Shown piece after piece: positions 1 to 11,398 of a DNA stretch of 64,000 bases (its first letter is position 1; every line of letters starts with the position of its first letter). Source of the DNA: Morella rubra (taxonomy: Eukaryota; Streptophyta; Magnoliopsida; Fagales; Myricaceae); contig CM025849.1 in the NCBI GenBank assembly GCA_003952965.2, forward strand, positions 33,527,010 to 33,591,009. The letters run 5' to 3'. The notes under the pieces were generated by a model. The model made no database searches. It was not told the DNA's origin and worked only from the letters and a program-made list of their open reading frames with translations. The position numbers and the translations under genes are program-made.

Positions 1-3
1 AGT

Positions 4-1116
4 TATGAAAGAGTACTCGTATAAACCTACTTCCTTCAGGTGAAGATAAGATTGGATTTCAGGACATTATATACAGTTCTCTGAACTAACTTGGTTAGCA
101 TACTGAGGGTACAATTAATGCTGCACCAATAATCCGCAAGACTAAATTCAAGACATCACATCCTTGTCCGTTAGAGGAAGGTCCTATGGGATGCTGCAAA
201 AACGACACACGAACTGTTCATCGTTTAGTGTTATAGCTAAAAATGTGCATGAGTGGGAGAAGAAGATGAATGAGAGATGGGTTCTATAAAGGCCAAAATA
301 ACCTTACTAGGTTATTGAGCTTTATAATGATTAAGGAGCTAAATTAGTCTTTTTGAAGTTAAAGCACAGATGTGGCTAGTGCTTGCCCTTGGGTTGTTAT
401 AATGTATCAGAGCTTCTAGTTACCACCAATGTAGGCTTGGTGGGCCTTGACAGGACCAAGGATTTAAGGGGGAGATTGTGATACCCTAATCTCATATGGA
501 GTGGGAGAAGAGGATGAATGAGAGATGATTCTATAAGGGAAGATTGGATCTTACCAAGTTAAACTGGGTTTTATAATGATCTAAGGAGCTTCAAGAGCAA
601 CCTTGACTAATCCTTTTGAAGTCAAAACACAGAAGCTAGTGCATGTCCTTAGTTGTTATAAAAACTCTAGTGATTAGTTTGATGGGCAAGGAATTGTGAA
701 CCACCCCTTTTGTTGGATAGAGATCCCAAAGTAAACTACCACACTAACAGACCTATAGCCTTAATGTCTATCTATAACCTTTCTAGATTGCGTTTTTCTT
801 CTTTGGGTGGGGAATGACTTGCTAGATAAATCTCCAGAGACTTTGGCTCAAAGTCCTTTGCATCTTTATGGCAGCGTGCGGCATATGTATCAATGCTCTC
901 GTCATTAATAATCTATGTGAGTCTTAAGAACTTAGTAGCGTAAAGGCAGTAGCCAGTAGTCTGAACGTTTAGCCAACATGTAATTAAATATTTGTATGAA
1001 GAATCTATATTTGATTAAACTAGGATGTGGACGTTCCTATCAGAGAATTAGATATATCAGTTGGACTATTACAAAATTATTTCAAAATTGTCGCATAGCA
1101 GCATTTGTTTAGCTTG
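4..1116. repeat. Intergenic spacer repeat, copy alpha (contains a TRIM-like insertion)
   Basis: This non-coding spacer lies downstream of the 3' end of PAP copy D. The same sequence recurs twice in tandem at 16914-17610 and 17611-18275. Without the 417-bp insertion at 244-660, alpha is about 696 bp, which matches the length of the second copy. No gene is seen in 1-1792. Confidence 0.85.
244..660 (+). mobile_element. TRIM-like miniature LTR retrotransposon
   Basis: Two related direct repeats, 244-401 and 477-660, both start TGTG and end GTTGTTATA. They flank a 75-bp interior. Directly after the left repeat comes TGTATCAGAGC, close to the usual initiator-Met tRNA primer-binding site TGGTATCAGAGC. 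Directly before the right repeat is a purine tract, AAGGGGGAGAT. Flanks are AAAAA and AAAAC, a plausible short target duplication. The paralogous spacer near 17155 lacks the element. There is no coding capacity. The left repeat has lost some bases near its start. Confidence 0.75.
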
Positions 1117-1792
1117 TAAAGTACAGCTTCTTTTTTACTGTGGATGGCCAATTTTATATACAGTGATGGGGATGCAGAGGTAAGGCTATGAATAGGTTGA
1201 CCAGGAATTCCTTTTTATTTTCCTTTTCATTTGGCCTCCTCAACCTATAGTTCTGCAACTCAGGCTTTTTCCGAGAAATTCCCCTCATGCTAAGATGTAT
1301 AATGTATTCCTAAGAAGATCTTAGGTTAATTCACCACTCTACATTTGTTTCCTTTGGAAAAGCCAGAAAACCTGAAAAATAAAAAGCATCTATTACCAGA
1401 TTAATTTCCTTTCTGTGATGGAAGTTACCAACCACAGCCTCTCCTTTTCCCCATTCTTCTCAGAAACTGGGGAAAAATATTATGTTCAGGCGAAAAATTA
1501 TCGTGACAAAAGAAGCTACTAAAAAGAAGATTACATAATAATTTAATTATAACCAAGAAATGCTTAGAAGGCTTCTCTAAGGAAACACTCTAGCTCTCAG
1601 GTGAAAATGTAGCTGCAAGATAGTTATTAGACTTGCACCAAAAATAATTAGGATACTAATATTTGATCAGAGCCTGACATATAATCATGCCCGGTTGAAA
1701 TTCCACCAGATATATGCGCAAGAAATTATGACATCGTACTTGTGAAAAACAGAATTCGATAATAGATCTGAAGGAAAATGTACTGCAACTCT

Positions 1793-4700
1793 CTATCTCT
1801 CACTGTTGGCCTCATCTACTGCCATCCCAGCGAAGTGAGTCATTATTTGTGAGACATCTACAAATTCGCCACTTGGGTTCTTAGTTATGCGGAACCTGTC
1901 CTCAATTTCCCTCGTGGCTGCATTCACAAACTGGAAGATTCATGAAAACGGGTGAGATAACATCTAAATGTTCAAAAATAAAAATAAGAATGTGTATTGT
2001 AACTAACATCATGTCAAGTACCTATCCAATAAATAAAAAAAAAAAAAGACAGAAGACGTTATGTCCTTTCCAGATATCCTGTTTCATTAATGAAGAGCTT
2101 GAGCGTGTGCAATACTTTTGAAAATATTACTCACAAATGCAAAGGTAATTGCAGTAGGCTGTCAGTGAAACCTCTTTAACCAGCCATTTTATTTGCTAAG
2201 CATGCAAGCCACTAGGGGATTATGCTCAAAGGTGCACACTTACAGGATACAAACACAAAGGACATAAATAAGCAGAACGCCATTCTAATCTATCTAAAAC
2301 TCTAAATAGGAATGTCTAAAGTTAAGCCCACAGGCTTTGGCTCGAGGAAAAGAAGGATATCTTGTGATTTTGGTGGACTGGTCATAATCGCCTTGTAATG
2401 CATCTGACTGAATATGTGCCAAGCAATACAGTAATGAAAGTTTTCTTTTCAATTATCCTCCTCGTCAAATTGTTCTCCAAATCTGAGCAGAGCATTGCCC
2501 CCATTAGTCCCACAGGATACTCTAGCTCCAAAATAATACAGGGCAATCTAATAGACTAACCTATGATGCTAAAACCTTCTTACTCTTAGGCATGTCAAAT
2601 GACCTATTCAGTGTAAAGGACAATATTTGACGATTTGTCAGAAAGAAAACACTATGTAGGTATGATGGAAATAGGACCTCCCAAGTGCGGAATATAATAC
2701 CAAATTTCCTCTCTGAATCTTTCAAATTACTGTCTTTTCTAGTTAGATTTTGGATATCAAACTTGCTCATACAAACCTCAAAACTTATCTCTTCCTTTGT
2801 TGCATGCCCTCTTAAATAACCAAATTCAGAAATCCTGCGTAGACTCCAACTGTCCACCTGTCCAAATTGACAAGAACAATAAACATAATGGTTCACCTAC
2901 GATATATAAGAGTTTAGTATATATTTATTAGATGGATACATTCTTGGGAATTAACGGGAGAGGGATCTACTTACATCGTTTGTGAAATTGTCTAAGGTGA
3001 AGCCAGCCATACCAATAACTGCCTGCACTGGGGCACTGTAATTTCTGTTATCATAAGTTTCAATGCCATAGTCATCCATTGTAGGCATGGCTTTGCATTC
3101 TTTTCGATAAACTACGCAAGTTCTCTCATAATTGTGGACATGGCCAAAGAGAGCCAGATCAACCTAGATCATGTACCTAACTTTGTATTAGAATGCAAGA
3201 AAAAAGGGGAAAACTGATCATTCAAGAAGCTCAAGGAGTTTACCTTGTTGTCAAGTAGTAATGGTTCTACATTTTCAACAAATTTCTTATCCACACTGAA
3301 GATCCCAGATGTTGAAGTATACATGGGTCTGTGCCTGCACTGGCAAATCTTGTATCGATACATGTTGAAATTAACTTTGCACTTAAAAAATCAGTCAACT
3401 TTTGCTTTTGGTAGCATTTTTATGAGTTCAGTTCACATATATTGAGGACCTTTCGAACTAGACAGATGCACTGACAAGTATCGTCCATGCAGAGATTCAT
3501 GCAGAATTTATGCCTGATAGAGACCAGGTCACATGCAGAGATTCATGCTGTGACATAGTAAGGGCATATTTCATTAATAACAAAGAAAGGAAATCAACCA
3601 GTCTGTGAAGTCTAATTACCCCATAAAAATTAACCAAGGGGTTTTTGATCGATCAACGTAGCCATGTCTTTTTTCATCCACTCATACTGCATCAGAAAAG
3701 CACACCCATGACATAAGTAAAAAGTCAAAAACAACTTAATAGGTCTCAAGTACTTTGATACATAAGTTAGATTAATTGTTTCATTTTACCTGCTCAGACT
3801 TTTCTGACCAATCATGCTCAGTGGAAATTATGGTGAAGTGAACACTTGCTTGTTCTATGGAATACCATGGCTTATCCTTAGCTGAGGTTGGCATTGGAAA
3901 GTAAGTCTCATAAGGAACTCCAGATTCACCACCTGAATCAGGAGTAATGTATATTGATCCTGAGTCTACATAATCCCTGCAAAAATAAAGAAAATATTCA
4001 TGCCCAACTACTGATTCCACTCGTGGATCACATCATGAGTTTTTTAGGCGCGCAAAGTGGCTGCCAGTTAACCAGTAGTTCAAGCCAGTATCAATTAGCA
4101 ATCCAAGCTCTAGCCAGCAAATACAGAATCAAAAGTTTGATTGCTTTGCTTCGGAGTTATATTGATTTTATCTTTAGGCCCATCACTGATGCATTACGTA
4201 TTATAGCTCTTTCAGCATCATAAAGAAAATGCCGAATTTTCCCGCATCCATGGTTTCACTAAGACAATTTTTTTTATGCAAATATCTGGATTATTTAACA
4301 GCAAATCAGAAGTAGAGAATTGGAGAAAAAATGCTACCTCTCATGGTTTCCAATAGCAGTCATGTATGGAACTTTGGATGCAACCGGGCTTATGAGTTGA
4401 AGGAAAAAATCCCATTCTACTAAGAATCCAGTTGCGTAACTGAGGTCTCCAATATGGAAGATTGAGTCAACTTTTCCAGAGTTTACTTCGTCAGTCAGAG
4501 CTTCAATCACAGAAATGGATCCTGGCTATATGTAGGATACAATTGAGAAACATGGTCGTTAGTACCAGCTGTATCAGTTTCCATTCCCAAAATTTAGTTC
4601 ACTGGCAGATGCCACAGTGCTTGCAATTGAAAAGTAGAAACTTTAGATTGGAACAGCAGGTCATCGCTGATACTAATTTGGATCAAAGAGTTGAAAATTA

Positions 4701-7700
4701 TATGATGCTGTGATAATTGTACGTTGCTTATAATTTTTTTTTTTTGGATTAGTGCATGTTGCCTATGTTGAAGTAACTAGGTAACTTTGACCGCGGTTCA
4801 TGAGAAGTACAAGGTTATGCACTTACTGCAAACATGTCTTTCACAAATAAATGATGTTATTTTCAGAAATGGTTCAAGCGGCATTAGATTTCTCGTGTCC
4901 TAAACGAGGCAATACAAGAAATCTGAAAGGATTCGTGTGGAGTCTAGTATTTTTTTTTTTTGTTTTTTTGAAAAAAAAGCACTAAACAACTAGGAAGAGA
5001 GTCTAGTAATTTGATGTACCTCTACAGCCTCACTCACAAACTCGTCTTACCTGAATGTAGTGTTCAACAGAAGCATCACGAGGAGCCTTTCCCATGTCAC
5101 CATATACGAGAAAGTTGAGTTCATCTGACCCTCCAGCAGGAGGAGTCTTGAATTGCAATGCATCACTCCAACCAACTGAATCACTTTTTATGAAAATAAG
5201 AGGAAATAAAAAGAATCACACTTTTTTTAACCAATGAATTATACTGTTACTTGAGTGCTTTAAGAAAAAAGAAGTGGCTCTGTTAGTAACATCTTAGTCA
5301 TGTTTAACGCAGACTCAATACATAATATTAAAATTAGACTTAATTATTCTCTAGAGAACGGGGATCATCCAATGATGTAACAGCAGTAAACTAGATCGTG
5401 ATCTCAGAGATGTTCCAAGCATGTCCGAACTTCCACTTACTGAATACTTGGAATTATAATTTGAGCTCAGAGATCAAAATTCTATAGCAGCCACTTCCAT
5501 TATTCCTTTTAATCATGCTGAATACTATGATAAAGGATCCTTGAGGAGTAATGTGCTGTATGCAATTAACTCTCACCGTTCACAGCACCATAAAATATTA
5601 GTATCTGTAACATGGGAGTTAACTTAACCAAGTCATAGGTGGATTAAGTGTGAAAGAATTTTCGTCATATTTGTCACCTTTAACGTTTGTAAATTGAAGT
5701 GTGAGGTTGTCTAGGATAAAAAAAGAAGCATACAAGTTTGTGCATTCTACAAAACTCTTCATCGCCTCTGTTTTCTCTGTTCTCTGCAGGAGTGCAGATT
5801 TGCCATGTGCGTCTAAAAGTGTGTCCTGTTTTTTTGTTGAAAGACAGGCGGAAACAAGAGCTTACAAGAATGGGATGTCACAGCCATACCTTCCATATCT
5901 GTAGGAGAAGATGCTTGAAGGCTGAAGTCCCGTCATCACTGCTGAATGAACGAATCCTGGGTCATGCCAACCGAATTCCTTGGCTGGACTTGGTAGAACA
6001 GCATCTGTCGATTTCACGATCCCAAGCAAGTTTTAAGTAGAAAATCAGTTGCCATATTTCGGAAATATTGTCTTTGTCAAAGAATGTGTCAAACAGAAAG
6101 CCCATTAGTGCAGAAGTGCACAAGAGTATGCAAAGGTACTAAAGGCTCAATACAGTAAATTGAGCTGAAAACAAAGAGAAAACATAAAGAATCCCCTATA
6201 CTTAAGAAATGGAATTGGCACGAGTATCTCACGCTTCATGTCATCTTGGGAGAATGTAGTAACTTGTGATGGCTCCGTTTTTCCACTCCCATATTGAACT
6301 TGTTGAGGCGCCTCATCACCACTTACCCACGTTAATCTCATCTGCATCACCATCCTAGTGTTCAGTTGATAAGCAGACTAATCCTTTTCGTAGCATGGAC
6401 TTATTGACTACTGGACACTTCATTTCATTGCTGTGTCTAATTGGAAGCAAACAAGTGACACAAAATGTTTATTGCTTACTGATGTTCCAGTTGAATCTAT
6501 GCTTGATAGATGTCCATATAATGGCTGTTTTGGATTAGCAAAATTCACAGGGTTTGACCGAGTTAAGACGCAAGGTGTATCGAATCCACCAGCAAACAAT
6601 ACGAACTGGATGTCGGTTCTGATATTAATGACATGAAACCTCAATGAACCACTGCAAGTGGTTGTCAAGCATTTGCCATCCTTATATTCCTTGCATTCCT
6701 TCTTTGTGCAGTTGACGTAGCCTGGATCATTACTCATGAACTGTGCCTGCATTTTTATTCAGACATTTAGATTTTTGTTAGCATTCTATTTATTCAAGCT
6801 TGTAAACAAAACAATATTTGTTTCTGATTTCAATTAGAACCATGTGAGTGGTGTTTCTCTGAGAACGGAAAAAAGCACTGAAGGCCCAACTACTATCCAA
6901 GATTTATCTAGTTGTCGGTAATAGAGAATATAATTCAAATAATAAAATTTACGTTTTCTTGACAGCTCAAATTTTTGGGATAAATGATAAATTTACAGGC
7001 AAAGGAGAACAAGTTATGCTTGATAAATAAGGAGATACAACAGCAAAAGTCACGGATTTTTCTTTATTCATATTAATACTTTCACTGTTTAGGGAAGTGG
7101 TTGATGGGTTACGATCAAAGTTGGCTTGCAGAAGGACAGCTTTTGGGCTTGAGATTTGTTTATTGAGAATACCATACCAACCGCCATTCTGGCAATTACT
7201 TTGAAAACTACAAAGCACCTCTGTAACAGCCCTGATTGGGTGATTTTTTTTTTTAAGCAATACTTCATTAAGATCTCAAGAATCCCAAAGATCACAAAGA
7301 GAACTTAAAAAAAGTTTAAGGGGATCAGCCCCGTATACACCCAAGGATTATTAGAGAAAAGCTCAAGATTATGGGGAACACTCCCCTCAAAATGAGAGAA
7401 GGCGACACAATGAGTAATGTCATGCCCTAAAGAATTCGCATTAGGATGAGAAAACAGAAACTCCCAAGAAACAAAGGATGGAATTAAGAGTCGAGAGTCG
7501 TGGCTAATCGGTTTGATCTTCCACGGACAGCAACGAGGGTACTGCGTAAAAGCAGCAACCACCACCTGCGAGCAGCCCTGATTGGGTGATTGCTATATCG
7601 GATAGTTGATTATTGGTACTCGATGAATTGCATCTCTCTTTGGCAGTCAACATACCTCTGAGATTATGTCTAATCAACTACTCCGAAGTGCTTCGTTCTT

Positions 7701-10095
7701 TCATGAAAAATCATATTCTTAGTCCTTGTTCTTGCTTTTGTTCTAACACATGCCAGAATATTATATCCACAAGCATAGGAGTATTCCTTCTCCGCATTAA
7801 TTTTGTCACTTGTTAGCCATATAAAAGAAGAATTACTTAAAGAAGCGAAAATGAATGAAGACCATGGAAGTGTTGAAGAAAAAGTTGAAGAAGAAAAGAA
7901 ATTGCTCTAAGGCACAATAACCTTGCTTTTCTCAAAGGATATTGGGTCACGCACGTGCCCGTGAGGTGCATCATAACTTGCACACATCGTCCTATAGCAA
8001 ATACATGTGAAATGTTTCCACTCATAAATGCCTTCAAAATACTAGCTATTATACAATACATAGCATATTATCTTTATCTTCTACATACAAGAAAGAAAAA
8101 CGAAATGAAAAAAAAAAATCTGATTGGTTGAGAAGGAAAAAAAAATATCAAACTTGAATAAAATGCCATTGCCACAAGCAAGGAATAAATCCTGTGAAGG
8201 ATGGAATATAGTCCTCATCCATATGGCTATCTTAATGCCTTTGCTGAACCATCGGCCATCCCCCATTAATGTTGATTGCTATTGGCTTCTTGACGTGACT
8301 GATTCTATGTTACGTACAGATGGTTTTACAGCCTGCGATTCGTGACTTGTTTTCCATGTGTTTGACAGCAAAACTGGTGTTTTATAAGTACACTTCCCCA
8401 CCTAGATCCCACCCCTCTTTATTGTCCTTTTGACTGTAACGTTTCTGTTTTGTCTCTCTAAATGACAGTTGGTACACACATGGACCATATGTACTATCCA
8501 TACGCGTGGTCTGTGGATTGGGACCATAGCCTAACTCCCAAAGCTTCAAAAGTTTCTCAAGACAAATTCTAGTGGGATTATACATTAATGGTCTTTCCAA
8601 AATTCTTTTGTAAATCAACTCTTTCCCTCCTAATTTCCTAATTCCTTACTTTTAACGTGGTTGGACGATATTAGCCTATGTCCACAGGGACCACAACGCA
8701 CAAAGTCCAAAAGTGTACATTTTTCTTATGTATCTAAGTTCAAGATATTTTACAACAAAGTTTTTTTTATTCAAGGGTTTACAGAGGAGTTAGGTGACTC
8801 TCTGTAAAATTGGTAAGGTAATAACTTAGAAATATCGCACTTGTATGCACGCAACCTTGATCCTTGACTCTAATCTCAAAATGAAGTCATGATTAATATT
8901 ATTTGGGGGGAAGACTTAAACTTCATTAAAATATGAAGGAAAAAAAAAAGAGATCACCACCAACCTCTGGAGGTCTGAATGATGATTATACCGAGGTTTT
9001 TTCCATTTGACATAATCTTAGACAAAGCCGAGGTTGTCAGGTGTATCTGATGACAGTACCTCGGTCGAAGACAGTTTTATAGTAGATGCATACGAGATTA
9101 TTTACCTAATATAAAAAAGATTGATTTATCCAACTTTCAGTAAAAGAAAATCTAGGACGAATACCTGTTAACGAGGTTAGACTGATATTTGTGTGGCACG
9201 TAAAGAAAAGAAAAGAAAAGAATAGAATGATGGTTCCAAATATATGAGAAAATAGGATAAGAAGAAGCGAAGATCCTAGTTTGTGAGAAATAGCTAGAAA
9301 TGATAGTTAATGAACCAGACCATGAAACAAATCAGTTCCTCCCTCCTTTTGTCTGAAAGAAAAAGGACGAATATCTGTGCTTTCTTTTTTTAAGAAGGAA
9401 AAGGTCGTGCTGGTGGGATATGCATAGAAGAACACCGGGACAAATTGGAACATAACAGCCACCAAACTGTAGATGAGGGAGTAGCATGCTGCGCACCTTT
9501 TGGTTTTTATATCTATATATCTGATTTTGGAGATTTTAGTATTCTGTTTACCTTCACAGGATAATGGCACAGCAGTGGAAGTTTACTCAAATCTCCAGTC
9601 TCTGCATAAAGAACCTCATTCAAAGGACATTTTGAGACACTGCATTTGTATTGCACAGAAGAGCAAACGAATTCAGTGACTTTACATTGAAATATGTTGC
9701 ATTAATGAATACAAGGAAAAGATATATAACAGGGTGTATCTGGGTTCCTTCCGGTTCTTACTCTGAATTAGCAGGTGAAATCATAGCGACCCAATCATGC
9801 TCCTGAGGATTCAAAACTCCACTAACCGTGACTGTGACATTCTCCTCATCCGAGAGGTTGGAATTTGGGTTCAGGCTTATTTGGATCAAAGGGCTTGAAT
9901 CAGGACAGTAGGATAAATTTCTTCTAGTTACTACCCGAAAACCAGACATTGAAGTGTAATGTTGGTGCTCAATAATAGAGTTGATAATTGCAGAAGGCAG
10001 AGACCACGGAAAGCAAGGAGAAGGAGAAGAAGAAAGAAGATGAATAATATGGATAAAGATTTGAAAACCCAAGAAGAAGAATGAGAAGGTTCCAT
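1793..10095 (-). CDS. PAP copy D: probable inactive purple acid phosphatase 27-like, frame-broken
   Basis: Thirteen coding exons, 5' to 3' on the minus strand: 9762-10095, 9552-9639, 6480-6746, 6233-6341, 5890-6004, 5051-5183, 4338-4525, 3790-3976, 3620-3686, 3244-3334, 2975-3163, 2777-2857, 1793-1930. All junctions are GT/AG and phases match the other copies. The repaired length would be about 662 aa. The predicted order is a secretory leader, Fn3-like and PAP N-terminal domains, a metallophosphatase domain and a PAP C-terminal region. Metal-site motifs are visible: GDMG (exon 6), GDLSY and GNHER (exon 7), GHRPMY (exon 10), GHVHNYER (exon 11). Two lesions break the frame. One base is missing in the CT-rich leader codons (about 10025-10055), also in copy C. 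One C is missing in exon 9 (about 3660), where C reads ACCGTT and D reads ACGTT. Compared with B and E it has a C-terminal extension of about 28 residues. Intron 2 (2.8 kb) holds a truncated LINE. Confidence 0.8.
7227..7591 (-). mobile_element. 5'-truncated L1-type LINE in intron 2 of PAP copy D
   Basis: A perfect 19-bp target duplication, CAGCCCTGATTGGGTGATT, lies at 7227-7245 and 7573-7591. Between them is a minus-strand insert whose poly(A) tail appears as a T-run right after the left repeat. The translated minus strand (about 7305-7565) resembles the C-terminal end of a LINE RNase H domain, with an N-x3-L-x-H-D pattern followed by a VPHNLELF-type tail. It is short and non-autonomous. The same insertion is at the matching place in copy C, so it predates the segmental duplication. 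Confidence 0.8.
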
Positions 10096-11398
10096 GAGAG
10101 ACATATGCAGGCTTGATATGGAGGGAGTTCTCATTTTGAAGCAGAATATAAAAAGCTTTTTGATTCTCTGGTCTTTTTACTCTGATTTGGTTGGCAAGGA
10201 AAAAAAAAAGGAACTTTATGAGAAGTTGGGCTGATGTTAGGTTAGGACAAGAATGTGGCTATGGACCACATATATGTGGAAGATAGGAGTTGTATCTTTT
10301 GGGGCTATGTGGAGGTTTAGTTGCTTACGCAAGATTGTTGGCTCTACATGCTACTTTTGTCTGATTCATTAGGTTTGTCAGACTTTGGCTTATATGAATT
10401 TTTTTTAATACTGTTAGTGTAAAGTTTCGAACAATATGAATCATACAACGGAATACATCTGTTATGTTTATCTGTCTATAGCGCAATTCAAACAGAAACT
10501 TGCAGAATATCCTGATCTGACTTGTATATCTATTTACTTCACGTGGTAAATTTTTTGAGGTTTGCTAGATGGCTTTTCAGGGGCTAGATATTTGCTTTTG
10601 AAGAGCTAGTATTTAACTAGCTTTTGATATTCTGCAGTCCCCTTAAGACAATATTTTGAGTTCCCGAGCAGTAACAAAATACTTAATGGAAAATGTAAGA
10701 GGGAGAATTAGATGCACGGAATTAATTCCTTTTTTCTTTTGCTGGTGTGGAAAAACAACAAAGGTTTTATGTCATTCATGAACATTTATAGCAGCAGAAA
10801 AGGGCTGGTAATCACCTTGTATTGAGATTATTTTGTAAAGCATTTTTCCTCTTGGCCCTGTAAGGGAAACAATTTTACCTCTCGTAGCAGCCGTCTCGTA
10901 TACAGAGCTGTTTGCTAAAGCAAATTTTGGAGCCCCCAAAAGTTGCCATGAATCAATATTTCAGCAAAAACAAAAAGCAAAAAAACAAAAGAACATACCA
11001 GATCTAATCCAACAGTCCTCCTTTGTTTTATTAATTTTTAGTAATGCCCTCAAAATTCCACAACACATATAATAGGCTACACAAGGGGAGTAGCCCTTCC
11101 CCTGTATTGCTTATTTCAGTCAAAGTCAACACCAATACTTTTTTTTTTTTTTTATTCTCTCCTAAAGAGACAAACAGTGGTACAATTGATATAAAAAAAA
11201 AAATGCATTATGTAAAAGCAGTGTCTAAATCAACTTTTCACTCCATATTATTTTTCCACAAAAGAGACGAGGCATTTTATTTGAAAAGAAGCCTGCAGAG
11301 TAAAGCTGCCGCCTACTGGGAAAATTCTTGCTGGGGAGGAGATACTCAATCTGTCTTACCCCATCTCCCCCTTCCCTCTCTCTGGAGGGAGGACCTTT
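10096..11398. other. Intergenic region between PAP copies D and E
   Basis: This is the 1.3-kb promoter side of copy D and the 3' flank of copy E, with both genes on the minus strand. An AT-rich TATATT stretch at 10145-10150 is a weak TATA candidate for D. T- and A-runs occur around 11140-11200. No convincing gene is seen. The region is nearly identical to 26153-27450. Confidence 0.7.

Noticed and set aside
3486..3548. Two copies of CATGCAGAGATTCATGC, 46 bp apart
   Set aside because: Intronic, only two units and no array, so not a CRISPR-like or regulatory structure.
7837..8061. Minus-strand open frame in intron 2 of copy D, conserved in copy C
   Set aside because: Conservation is explained by the segmental duplication. 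There is no domain, and the frame lies between two PAP exons of the same gene.
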